Shown: in pieces, positions 55,655-64,000 of the stretch
Layout: each line of letters starts with the position of its first letter
How positions within the stretch are numbered: position 1 is the first letter of the stretch
NCBI RefSeq assembly: GCF_964656455.1
Contig: NC_135714.1
Coordinates: 58,925,850 to 58,989,849, forward strand
Length of the DNA: 64,000 nt
From: Halichoerus grypus
Lineage: Eukaryota > Chordata > Mammalia > Carnivora > Phocidae
Direction of reading: 5' to 3'
Made by a program: the position numbers and the translations under genes
The notes under the pieces: generated by a model
Told to the model about the DNA's origin: nothing
The model's input: only the letters and a program-made list of their open reading frames with translations
Database searches by the model: none

Positions 55655-56799
55655 GAAATAGTGCAGAAAATAAATGTGAACAAGGAAAATCAAGAAGCAC
55701 TTCTGTATTTTCTTATTCATGTCTATTCAAGTAATTACTACATTTCTCATCTTGAGTTCTGTCTTTATTTAATTTGAGCATGGCAAGTTTTGCAACCCTT
55801 AGTATCTGCTTGGTTGGTACATAGAGAAGAATAGGGCCCGGGATACTCTTTCACTACAAATTTTTTGTGCAGCATTGTAGTAGCAAAGGGAGTGTCCAAG
55901 AAAGTTCAGGATAAATAGAACGGAAAACAGGAAGAGCTGACCCGCAGCAGGAATGGGACCAGCCTGTTGTCCCTTACTGGGCTGTGAGAGTCAGCAGGCC
56001 TTCCCAGGTAAATAGGCTCTGCATCCCAGGAGCTGAGCCCTTCCTCCCTGGGGCCATGGCATTGTTTATGGTACAATTATTGAACAGGAAGTGAGGACTC
56101 TCAGCATTCTAGGAGGGAGGACCTGGAGGCGATTGCCTGAGGGACGTCATTATGATCCTTGTCGAAAAGCCTGGAGAATTCGCTCTCAAAGAAGGTGTGC
56201 ATATAATAAGGGGTGTATTTATTTATTAATCATTACTTGATTGACTTAAGGAGACAATAAATGCATGACTAAGAATATGGGAGAATGAATCAGTGACATT
56301 TATGTCTGGGTGGCTCAGGTATAATCCTATCGTTTCTAGATTAGATTGTAGAAATTATTTGTACTTTCTGCTTGAATAACAAAGGAGCTGGATTCCAACT
56401 AATGCCCGAATCTAAATCAGGCCCCAGTGTCCTCAGAAACACTGGGCAGAAATAGTGATGGAGTCAATTACATTTTAAATGCATGTTTCAGCCTTTGGGC
56501 AAAGGAGCAAATCTCTCTGCTCCAATCCGGACAGCAGTCTGTACGTGCCAGAGGGGACAGGTGGGAACAAAACAGTGAGGGGAAACCAGACAGAGAGCTA
56601 ATGGCTGCTTTCAGGATGAAGCACGTTGCGAGCTTACCCCAATTCAAGATGGGCTGAAGTGTGTAGGACTGGAAGCTCAACAGCCACAACAATGAAATCC
56701 CTATTACAAGCAGGCCTTTTTGTTTTATTTTGTCACCTTTATTTATCCATGTCCCATTTACAGACACACGGGGTGGACCCAGTCTTTCTCTCTTAAAAA
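55655..56799. other. Unassigned stretch
   Basis: A 121-codon minus frame (56468-56833) has no domain. No element was recognised. Confidence 0.4.
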
Positions 56800-57640
56800 G
56801 CATTCTTGTATATGTTTTCCCACACAGGAGCAAGATTTTCTCCGTGGGAAGGGCTTACCAAAGGAATTGCTGAGATGAAGGTTACGATAAAGCCTCATCT
56901 TCTCTAGATATTGCTAAACTGCTCTCCAAACTGGATGGACTAATTGATCTTCTCACCAGCATTGTGAGTTTGCATTTCTCTACACTGTTACCAATACTTG
57001 GCCTTGCACTTTAGGTTTGCCTATCTGACAGGTGTAAAATATTATCCCATTGTTTTATCAGTATTTCCTAATTACTAGTGAGGTTAAGCAGCTCTTTATA
57101 AGTTAATTGACCATTTAGGTTGTTTCTTAGGTTAACTGATTATTTTTTGTTTTCTAATTAAGGTTTTCAGTACATTCTGGATGTTATATAGGTTGATTAT
57201 GCGGATTACAAATCTCTTCTTCCACTCTATCTCTTATCTTTCTCTTTGTTTGCAACTTTGTTTGAAGCAAAGTTTTAAATCTTAACCTACTCAAATCAAA
57301 CCACATTTTTCTTTCTTTTCTTTTTTTTTTAAGAAATCTCTCCTACCCTTCTGCGTTTTTGCAAAAACAGAAAAAGGCTTTGCATTTCACATAGGTTCTT
57401 TAGTTTGAAGGAAATTATGTTTGTGTATTCAGTGAGGTGAAATTTTAGTTTTATTTTTCCATGCGGATAACATTATCTTTTCCCCACTGATTTATAATGT
57501 TACCTCTTTTATATGTCTACACATCTATCCCTAAACCAATGCCAAACTAAAATTACACTATCTCAGTTAGCACTTTATAGAAAGTACTGGTGTCTATAAG
57601 GAATATCTACTACGTCATCCTTGCTTTTGGTAAACTAGCT
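56800..57640 (-). mobile_element. Old L1 (L1M type), antisense
   Basis: Landmarks run in antisense order: ATTGCTAAACTGCTCTCCAA, TCTTCTCACCAGCATTGTGA, TATCTGACAGGTGTAAAATA, TTAGGTTGTTTCTTAGGTTA and TTTAGTTTGAAGGAAATTAT, with CCCCACTGATTTATAATGTT near the end. Diverged but continuous. Confidence 0.75.
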
Positions 57641-58085
57641 GGGCTTTATTCGCAGTAGAGGAAAAAAAAAAAACAACCATTAAAACCTTGGAAGTAAAAT
57701 GATTGTTGAGCTGGAAAAGTTTTTCTCGTAATACTTCCATAGTCTGTGTGCCATTTCCCTATGGGAGTGTTTTCCTGGAGATACACAAAGCCATTGGGAT
57801 TTTCACACTAGTGTCCAGAGATTGTTATTCAAATGAATTATTCAAATGAAACCCTGACAGAGGTCAGCAAATGTAATGCTTACCTACGTCTCACCACGAA
57901 AAGATGGCGAGAAACCTGTGCAAAGCCAAAATGAAGTCTGACGCGAAAGTGTAAAAAAGTATGTTCAATATTTTTCATATAAAGTTTCTTGAAGTTTTCT
58001 ATGAAGCCCCAAGAAATCTATGAGCCCATTTATTTTCCACTCCCATTGGTTCTGCCTACTATTACTTTCATTTCTAACCCTAGTT
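57641..58085. other. Unassigned stretch
   Basis: No recognised element. Confidence 0.4.
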
Positions 58086-58100
58086 AAAAGAGTAAGGAAA

Positions 58101-58292
58101 GGGCGCCTGGGTGGCTCAGTCCTTAAGCGTCTGCCTTTGGCTCAGGTCATGATCCTAGCGTCCTGGGATCGAGCCCTGCATTGGGCTCCCTGCTCCATGG
58201 GAAGCCTGCTTCTCCCTCTCCCACTCCCCCTGCTTGTGTTCCCTCTCTCGCTGTGTCTCTGTCAAATAAATAAATAAAATCTTTAAAAAAAA
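58101..58292 (+). mobile_element. CAN-SINE, 'CTTGTGTTCC' subfamily, sense
   Basis: GGGCGCCTGGGTGGCTCAGT head, GATCCTAGCGTCCTGGGATC core, CTTGTGTTCCCTCTCTCGCT body with the CTCTCT segment shortened, and AAATAAATAAATAAAATC tail. A target duplication AAAAGAGTAAGGAAA lies at 58086-58100 and 58293-58307. Confidence 0.97.
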
Positions 58293-58520
58293 AAAAGAGT
58301 AAGGAAAACATTTTTCCTCAGCAATTGGAACAAAAGGGGAAAGAATTTGGTGGTGGGGATCCAGGCATGCTCCTCTATATAAAGCATAGAATGGGTCTGG
58401 CAACTAGTGATTTCTTTTGAAGGAAAATAATCACTTGAGAGCTGTATTTTAAATATGTTAGCTCTGTAATAGAACTGAGTGGTTTAGATGGATTAAAAAA
58501 AAAAAAACAGAATAATATAG

Positions 58521-58711
58521 TCACGCCTGGGTGACTCAGTCAGTTAGGCATCTGCCTTCGGCTCAGGTCATGATCCCGGGGTCCTGGGATTGAGCCCCGC
58601 ATCGGGCTCCCTGCTTGGCAGACAGTCTGCTTCTCCCTGTCTCTCTCTCTCTGCTGCTCCCCCTGCTTGTGCGCACTCTTTCTGTCAAATAAATAAATAA
58701 ACAAAATCTTT
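58521..58711 (+). mobile_element. CAN-SINE, sense
   Basis: TCACGCCTGGGTGACTCAGT head, CATGATCCCGGGGTCCTGGG core and AAATAAATAAATAAACAAAA tail. A target duplication with A-run plus CAGAATAATATAG lies at 58501-58520 and 58712-58732. Confidence 0.96.
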
Positions 58712-58732
58712 AAAAAAAACAGAATAATATAG

Positions 58733-59247
58733 ACCAAATCACATCAGAATTTTTTGTTTGCTCTTTACTTAAAGAGAAACTAAGAATAAGTTTCAAAACC
58801 AGGAATTTTAAGGAATATCAAAATTCTGCCAAAGCATTAACAAGATGTTATAACAGGTATTAGAAAGGATAATGTAATTCATATCAGAATTTTTTCTTAA
58901 TTCAATAAGATTATTTATTAAGAGCAGTTCTTAACCATTTCTTTGTGTAACACTATTGTGCAGACCAAGTGTCAGCAAACCTTTTCTACAGACCTTCTCT
59001 ATAAAGGTCTTTTCTGATAGTACACATTTTAGCCCCGTATCAGAACATTTTCAAATGAAAAGTCATTAATGGAAGTATATAAGGAGGAAAGACCTTTGGG
59101 ACGTGGGAGAGTGAGATGCTGAGGAGCCTCTGAGGCTTTAGATCGTGGCCTGTGGTCTATGTTCCACAGGCCCACGCTGGCTCCCGCATGAAGGCAATGT
59201 TCACAATTTGAGGAGAGGAGCATCCGGTAGCTCTACCAAAGCAAGCC
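58733..59247. other. Mostly unassigned stretch
   Basis: AAGTGTCAGCAAACCTTTTC at about 58968 may be a fragment of the same MER element as at 54187. The rest was not recognised. Confidence 0.35.
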
Positions 59248-59265
59248 TGCTAGTGTGTTATTCTT

Positions 59266-59470
59266 TTTTTTTTTTTTTAAGATTTTATTTATTTATTTGT
59301 TAGAGAGAGAGAGACAGAGTTTGCACACAAGCAAGGGGAGCAGCAGAGGCAGAGGGAGAAGCAGGCTCCCAGCTGAGCAGGGAGCCCGATGTGGGGCTCG
59401 ATCCCAGGACCCCGGGATCATGACCTGAGCTGAAGTCAGATGCTTAACAACTGAGCCACCCAGGCGCCCC
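59266..59470 (-). mobile_element. CAN-SINE, antisense
   Basis: A T-run then AAGATTTTATTTATTTATTT, GGGAGCCCGATGTGGGGCTC core and CTGAGCCACCCAGGCGCCCC head. Flanks TGCTAGTGTGTTATTCTT (59248-59265) and TGCTAGTTGTTATTCTT (59471-59487) form a target duplication with one indel. Confidence 0.97.
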
Positions 59471-59487
59471 TGCTAGTTGTTATTCTT

Positions 59488-59789
59488 ATACCAACAGGGC
59501 TAACCTAGAATAGGTTCCTTTTCCACATTAAAAAAACAAACAAACAAAAAACATGTTCATAAAACCGGAGAGAACAGGAGTCTATAGTGGAGACTCTGCA
59601 ATCTGAGAAGGACTTCTGCACCTTTATTTGCAACTTTCCATTTTATTCCTATACCAACACTTACAAAAGACAAAATAGGGCTAAGTGTATAAACTATTTT
59701 ATTTTAATGTTATATATTTTCTCGTTCAAGAGTCATTTTTCATTTAGTTCCACAAGCACCTTGAGTACTTAGATTTAAACTGAAATTAA
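59488..59789. other. Unassigned AT-rich stretch
   Basis: No recognised element. A short (CAAA)n patch lies near 59536-59550. Confidence 0.4.
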
Positions 59790-59965
59790 TTGGATGTGTA
59801 TGATGTTCCACCTAGTCTGCTACCAGCTTTCCAGGTGGTATCTCACTGAATCCCCCCAGGAACCTACCGGAGTAGGTGTGCACCTAACTTACTGATCGGA
59901 AAACTGAGGCTCGGAATGGCTGGTTACATGAACACACAAGATGATGTAGCAAGTGCGGAAGCTAG
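59790..59965 (-). mobile_element. MIR, antisense
   Basis: GTGGTATCTCACTGAATCCC, TTACTGATCGGAAAACTGAG and GCTCGGAATGGCTGGTTACA follow antisense MIR order. Confidence 0.65.
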
Positions 59966-59969
59966 ATTC

Positions 59970-60130
59970 GATCTATTTATTCAACAAATGTATATTGATA
60001 GACGATTTTTCAGGCACTGAACTCAGGCTTACTGAAATGGGAAACAAAAGACAATTTCCCTCTCTGTGTGAAGGTTATGTTCTAGAATGGAAACAGATAA
60101 TAAGGAAATCAGCCTGGAGCCTAAAGAGTA
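59970..60130 (-). mobile_element. L2 3' end, antisense
   Basis: ATTTATTCAACAAATGTATA, TTTTTCAGGCACTGAACTCA and GTGAAGGTTATGTTCTAGAA are antisense L2 landmarks. Confidence 0.65.
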
Positions 60131-60328
60131 AAACGGAGCCAGCCATGTGAAAAGAGAGGGTGCGCCTGAAGGACCAAAGCCCTGCCTGACTTCATAGCCC
60201 ACACTGGGCACAAAACACTGTCCTTCCTCCGAGAACGGGCCTCCGCGTCTCTCCGCCTTTCCATCCATGGCATAATGTCACCTGTCTTGGGTTTGATACT
60301 CTCAGACTCTCTTGTCTTCAAGCAGTAC

Positions 60329-60366
60329 ACTTAAAAATAAATAAATAAATAAATAAAATAAAAATG
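60329..60366. repeat. (AAAT)n simple repeat
   Basis: AAAAATAAATAAATAAATAA followed by AAATAAAATAAAAAT. It could be the tail of a lost SINE, but no SINE body precedes it. Confidence 0.9.
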
Positions 60367-60524
60367 AAAATAAAGGTGGCTAAGTATTTAGAAATGTGGG
60401 ACTATCCTGATGCTTTTACAGATTGGGTACCCATTCACTGTCACAGCCGCAAATACTAATTAGGACAGAAAAAGCCACAATGAGACCCTCTCCACTCACA
60501 CAAAGGAGTGGACCTCAGAGCAGG

Positions 60525-60690
60525 TGTATCCCAAACTTTAATGTGCGAGGGGGGGAGACCCCGGGACCTTTTTCAAATGCAGGCTCTGATTCAGTAGGTC
60601 TGTGATGGGCCTGGGATTCTGCATTTCTAACAAGCTCCCATGTGACGTTGAAGCTGCTGTTCCATGAGCCACACCATGAGTCTCAAAACC
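60525..60690 (+). mobile_element. MER5A-like hAT DNA transposon
   Basis: ATCCCAAACTTTAATGTGCG, GGCTCTGATTCAGTAGGTCT, GATTCTGCATTTCTAACAAG, CTCCCATGTGACGTTGAAGC and ATGAGTCTCAAAACC follow the MER5A order closely. The orientation is ambiguous because the element is palindromic. Confidence 0.82.
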
Positions 60691-60973
60691 TTAGATGATA
60701 GTAAATTATTACAAAAAATAGCATAAGCTCACAAGTGTGAGAGACCCTGCCAATTGACCCAGATGAAATGCACCATATTCTGCATCCCAGAGATTAAAAT
60801 ATACCTAACTTTGACCCAGATCTGCCCTATATACCAGGTCAGAATGGCCTTAAAGCCCAGAGAAAACAGCCCACCACTGGGTAAACACTTTCTGCTGATT
60901 TATCTCCATAATGGGACCACCTCTACTAGTCCTCAGATTGCTGATAAACCAAATATATTCACAGATGATTTTA

Positions 60974-61161
60974 TTTTTTTTTAAAGATTTTTTATTTATT
61001 TATTTGACAGAGAGAGAGGGAACACAAGCAGGGGGAGTGGGAGAGGGAGAAGCAGGCTCCCGGCAGAGCAGGGAGCCCGATGCGGGGCTCGATCCCAGGA
61101 CCCTGGGATCATGACCTGAGCCGAAGGCAGACGCTTAACGACTGAGCCACCCAGGCGCCCC
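60974..61161 (-). mobile_element. CAN-SINE, antisense
   Basis: AAAGATTTTTTATTTATTTA tail side, GCGGGGCTCGATCCCAGGAC core and GACTGAGCCACCCAGGCGCC head. An exact 15-bp target duplication TCACAGATGATTTTA lies at 60959-60973 and 61162-61176. Its complement matches the GTCGTTAAGCGTCTGCC subfamily. Confidence 0.97.
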
Positions 61162-61176
61162 TCACAGATGATTTTA

Positions 61177-61570
61177 ATCAGGTTCAGGCATTGGCCTCTG
61201 CAAATTGGGATTTCTTCTTGATCTCATCACCTTTCCTAATACGGGAGGAAAAATCTGTTGACTTGAGACTGATAAGACCTTTTCTCAAGAACATCCAATG
61301 ACATAAACACAATGTAATTGTACTAGTGTCTTGTACTCTGTAAAGGAACTGAAATAAAAGTCTGAGGTCATCTGTAAATAGTAATAAAAAAAATTACACT
61401 AAGAGTTACCACTGACTGCACTGGGCTTCCTAGAATATAAATATGGACAGTGAGTATACCTTCTAAGATAAAAGAGATATTCCACTGTAGACAGGAAAAT
61501 TGGTTGCAACAAAGTGAATTTTATTTAATTACTGTATCTGGATATGCTAAGGAAATTAAAGACTTAAAAA
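61177..61570. other. Unassigned stretch
   Basis: No recognised element. Confidence 0.4.
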
Positions 61571-61585
61571 TAAACATCATCTTGT

Positions 61586-61800
61586 GGGCGCCTGGGTGGC
61601 TCAGTCGTTAAGCGTCTGCCTTCGGCTCAGGTCATGATCCCAGGGTCCTGGGATCGAGTCCCACATCGGGCTCCCTGCTGGGCGGGAAGCCTGCTTCTCC
61701 CTCTCCCACTCCCCCTGCTTGTGTTCCTGCTCTAGCTGTCTCTCTCTCTGTCAAATAAATAAATAAAATCTTTAAAAAAATAAATAAATAAATAAATAAA
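61586..61800 (+). mobile_element. CAN-SINE, 'GTCGTTAAGCG' subfamily, sense
   Basis: GGGCGCCTGGGTGGCTCAGT, CATGATCCCAGGGTCCTGGG, CCCCCTGCTTGTGTTCCTGC and a tail with an extra run of AAAT units. A target duplication TAAACATCATCTTGT lies at 61571-61585 and 61801-61815. Confidence 0.97.
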
Positions 61801-61894
61801 TAAACATCATCTTGTAACTTCTTCTTAATGCCTCCTAAATGTTGGGTATATTTCATGTGTCTCAAGCACTAAGGAAGAAACCCACATATCCAAA

Positions 61895-62255
61895 ATCAAG
61901 ATGTTGCCAGGGTAGGTTCTTCTGAGGGCTGTGAAGGATAACCTGTTCCAGGCCTCTCCTCTTCTGGTGGGTTGCTGACAATTTTTTTTTTTTTTTTACA
62001 TTCTTAGCTTCTGCTTCATCGCCCCCACCTCTAGCTTCATCTTTACATGACGTTCTGTGAGCATGTGTGTCTCCAGATTTTTCCTTTCCATAAGGACACA
62101 GTTATGTTGGATTAGGGGCCCACCCTACTGTAGGATAACCTCATCCTAACTTAAATAATTGTGCTTACAATGAGCCTGTTCATATTCCAAGGTAGTAGGG
62201 GTTAGCACTTCAATATATGAATTTGTGGGGGGACACAATTCAACCCATACCACAT
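61895..62255 (-). mobile_element. MLT1-like LTR, antisense, with T-run
   Basis: CTTCTGGTGGGTTGCTGACA, TTCCATAAGGACACAGTTAT, GTTGGATTAGGGGCCCACCC, TAACCTCATCCTAACTTAAA and GGGGACACAATTCAACCCAT are antisense landmarks. A T-run at 61981-61997 interrupts it. Confidence 0.8.
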
Positions 62256-62311
62256 GCCTAATTGGTTATATTCTCTACACAGAGGATCTTTATAAAATAG
62301 ATCTGATCTTG

Positions 62312-62505
62312 GCACGCCTGGGTGGCTCAGTCAGTTAAGTGTCTGCCTGTCATGCTCAGGTCATGATCCTGGAGTCCTGGGATCGAGCCCCACATAGGGC
62401 TCCCTGCTCAGTGGGGAGTCTGCTTCTCTCCCTCGGGCCTGCCGCTCCCTGACCCCTTGTGCTCTCTCTTTCTGTCTGTCAAATAAATAAATAAAATCTT
62501 TAAAA
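62312..62505 (+). mobile_element. CAN-SINE, sense
   Basis: GCACGCCTGGGTGGCTCAGT head, GATCCTGGAGTCCTGGGATC core and AAATAAATAAATAAAATC tail. An exact 18-bp target duplication AAAATAGATCTGATCTTG lies at 62294-62311 and 62506-62523. The body has CCTCGGGCCTGCCGCTCCCT, unlike the other copies. Confidence 0.97.
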
Positions 62506-62523
62506 AAAATAGATCTGATCTTG

Positions 62524-63627
62524 CAGTGGTATTTTTTTGTGGGAGCTTTCTTATCTTGAGTTTGCTAATCATCTTCACCATAACTTAGAAGCTCACACAG
62601 TTTTCATTTTTGTGTGAACTATGCATGCACATTTCATTTTCCATGAAGTTTTTAATTATCTGCTAATAGAGGGGGACAGCGTTGCACATTAAACCTGAAA
62701 TCACAACAATTAGAACTCACTTTTTTTTATAGTACATTATGTGCATTGTCCCCCAGTTGAATACCTGCATAATTCTGTCTTGCTTGGGTAAGGATTAAAA
62801 TTTAACATGGATTCCCTAAGACCATATCAACTGGTATCAGACTTTCAGGCTAATAATTCTGGAAATTAGACAGGAATTCAACAGGGACTAGAAAATACAT
62901 TTAGGTAATTAGGCTTTGATTCTGTCCATCAGCTAGAGAATTATAGCACTATGCTAAATTAAAAAAGAAAACTTGTAATAGCCTTTCTCGCAACTTGGAA
63001 GATTAACAAAATTGAGACTTTTCAAGAGCCTGCCATCCGAATACCCAAATAAAATTCTCTATGTAGCTTTAATATATGCATAATTTGTTATTGTTCGAAG
63101 GCCTTAGAAATTTCTCCTTTACTGGCCTTGTACAATTTTCAAAAACTCCCATAAATTTACCTACTTTATAATGTGGTCTAATACACACATTGCTTTGGAA
63201 AACACAAAAAAACAAATGGATGCTGGTAGACCAGGATCAATGGTGCGTCCTCTCACTAGTGTTATATGGAAAGGATGCAACTGGAAAGGAAGATTCAACA
63301 AAAATGAGTCACCTTTAAAATAATTCCTCTTAAGGGGGGACATTACTTAAAAGATGTATCTCATCTTCATAAATAGTCATTTGGAGATTGGACACTTCCA
63401 GGACACCTAAGAGGCTGAGTTGTGGACACTCAGTGAAAGATGACAAGATTCAAGAGTTACCCATGCTGTTGACTTAGCTATTTACTCTGTGAAGGCCATG
63501 TAGTGTTCAGGAGAACGAGATTGAGCTTGTTTTTCTCCATTTATACTCCAAGTAGAGTTTGGGAATTGACGGTTAAAGTATTATCTCTTTGTCTCCCTTT
63601 GTCTTTTGACTTTTACTCGTATTTCAG
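62524..63627. other. Unassigned AT-rich stretch
   Basis: No repeat was recognised. It ends in the pyrimidine-rich tract that precedes the exon candidate at 63628. Confidence 0.4.
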
Positions 63628-63720
63628 GAATTGATGCTGGGGAGTGGGGGGCTCCACAGGGGCTCTATCACTGCCCCTCTCCAGAGCAGAAGGGATACCA
63701 ACCGAAAAAGAAAAGAGGAT
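63628..63720 (+). other. Candidate cassette exon, 93 bp, with canonical donor
   Basis: A long T/C-rich tract ending TTTTACTCGTATTTCAG (AG at 63626-63627) precedes it, and the donor is GAGGAT then GTAAGTGAAG (GT at 63721-63722). The length is 93 bp, divisible by three. Frame 0 is fully open and ends in a basic cluster (...RRDTNRKRKED), nuclear-signal-like. The phase-1 frame is also open (IDAGEWGAPQGLYHCPSPEQ then a KKKRG end). The third frame has an early stop. I do not recognise a gene, and no repeat family was recognised over it. Two open frames of 31 codons can arise by chance, so transcript or conservation data must decide. A cryptic exon is the alternative. Confidence 0.38.
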
Positions 63721-64000
63721 GTAAGTGAAGTGAGTTGAATGTTCTTTAAAAAAATCCAACCTTCAGTTACATACCCCTTTATTTTCTCATCTCCATATGT
63801 TCCTTTTGAATGTCAGTCCCGTTTCATATGCTGTCTGTTTGCATAATATTTGACACACAGGAATCACAATCCATTATCTGGCTCTCTGAATGGCCACATA
63901 AGCTCCCAGACAAGGAAATTCCATTCTCCAAAAATTAAAAGCAAAACAACTTTTCATGGAATCTCTGTGAGGGTTTATACTAACTACGTTTTATTGACCC
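63721..64000. other. Unassigned stretch, possible intron
   Basis: Follows the canonical donor. No repeat was recognised before the window ends. Confidence 0.35.

Noticed and set aside
1..64000. CRISPR arrays, operons or phage genes
   Set aside because: No regularly spaced repeats and no prokaryotic gene density. The repeats are mammalian.

Overview
This window is mammalian nuclear DNA from a carnivoran, most likely an arctoid (bear, seal or mustelid type). The evidence is 21 tRNA-Lys-derived CAN-SINE copies, with heads reading GGCGCCTGGGTGGCTCAG and tails reading AAATAAATAAAATCTTTAAA, plus carnivore-type L1 3' ends. I cannot tell the species from the sequence alone. No open reading frame here is a recognisable protein gene. 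The longest frames are short, are mostly read out of repeats, and lack conserved domains. The window reads as intronic or intergenic DNA. No bacterial or phage features, CRISPR array, intact tRNA gene or rRNA gene was seen.

Layout. 1-10 kb: L2/MIR relics, a 5'-truncated L1 with a two-part 3' UTR (1515-2281), and a candidate 84-bp exon (2849-2932). 10-25 kb: SINEs, a long decayed L2 (11850-12990), an (AC)24 microsatellite, two candidate minus-strand exons, and a tandem SINE pair near 22.3-22.8 kb. 25-34 kb: a 100-nt homopurine GAAA tract, L2/MIR relics and a 67-bp micro-L1. 34-41 kb: an L1 ORF2 relic invaded by a GGGGA microsatellite, a 1.1-kb antisense L1 carrying a SINE, two diverged copies of an unnamed ~150-bp segment flanking a candidate exon, a MaLR-type LTR, and a SINE nested in an L1 scrap. 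At 41.7 kb lies a retroposed 5' half of tRNA-Cys with perfect 16-bp target-site duplications. 42-50 kb: LTRs, an LTR nested in L2, and a MER5A-like DNA transposon. 50-64 kb: many SINEs, antisense L1s, a DNA transposon, an old ERV solo LTR, a second MER5A-like element, another MaLR-type LTR, and a candidate 93-bp exon with a canonical GTAAGT donor (63628-63720).

There is no gene system to describe. Most of the interpretable biology is retrotransposition history: perfect target-site duplications, nested insertions and subfamily structure. The two plus-strand exon candidates near the window ends share a compatible reading phase, which is weak evidence that the window lies inside a gene transcribed on the + strand. 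Repeat names come from recognition by eye, so family-level calls for old elements are approximate.
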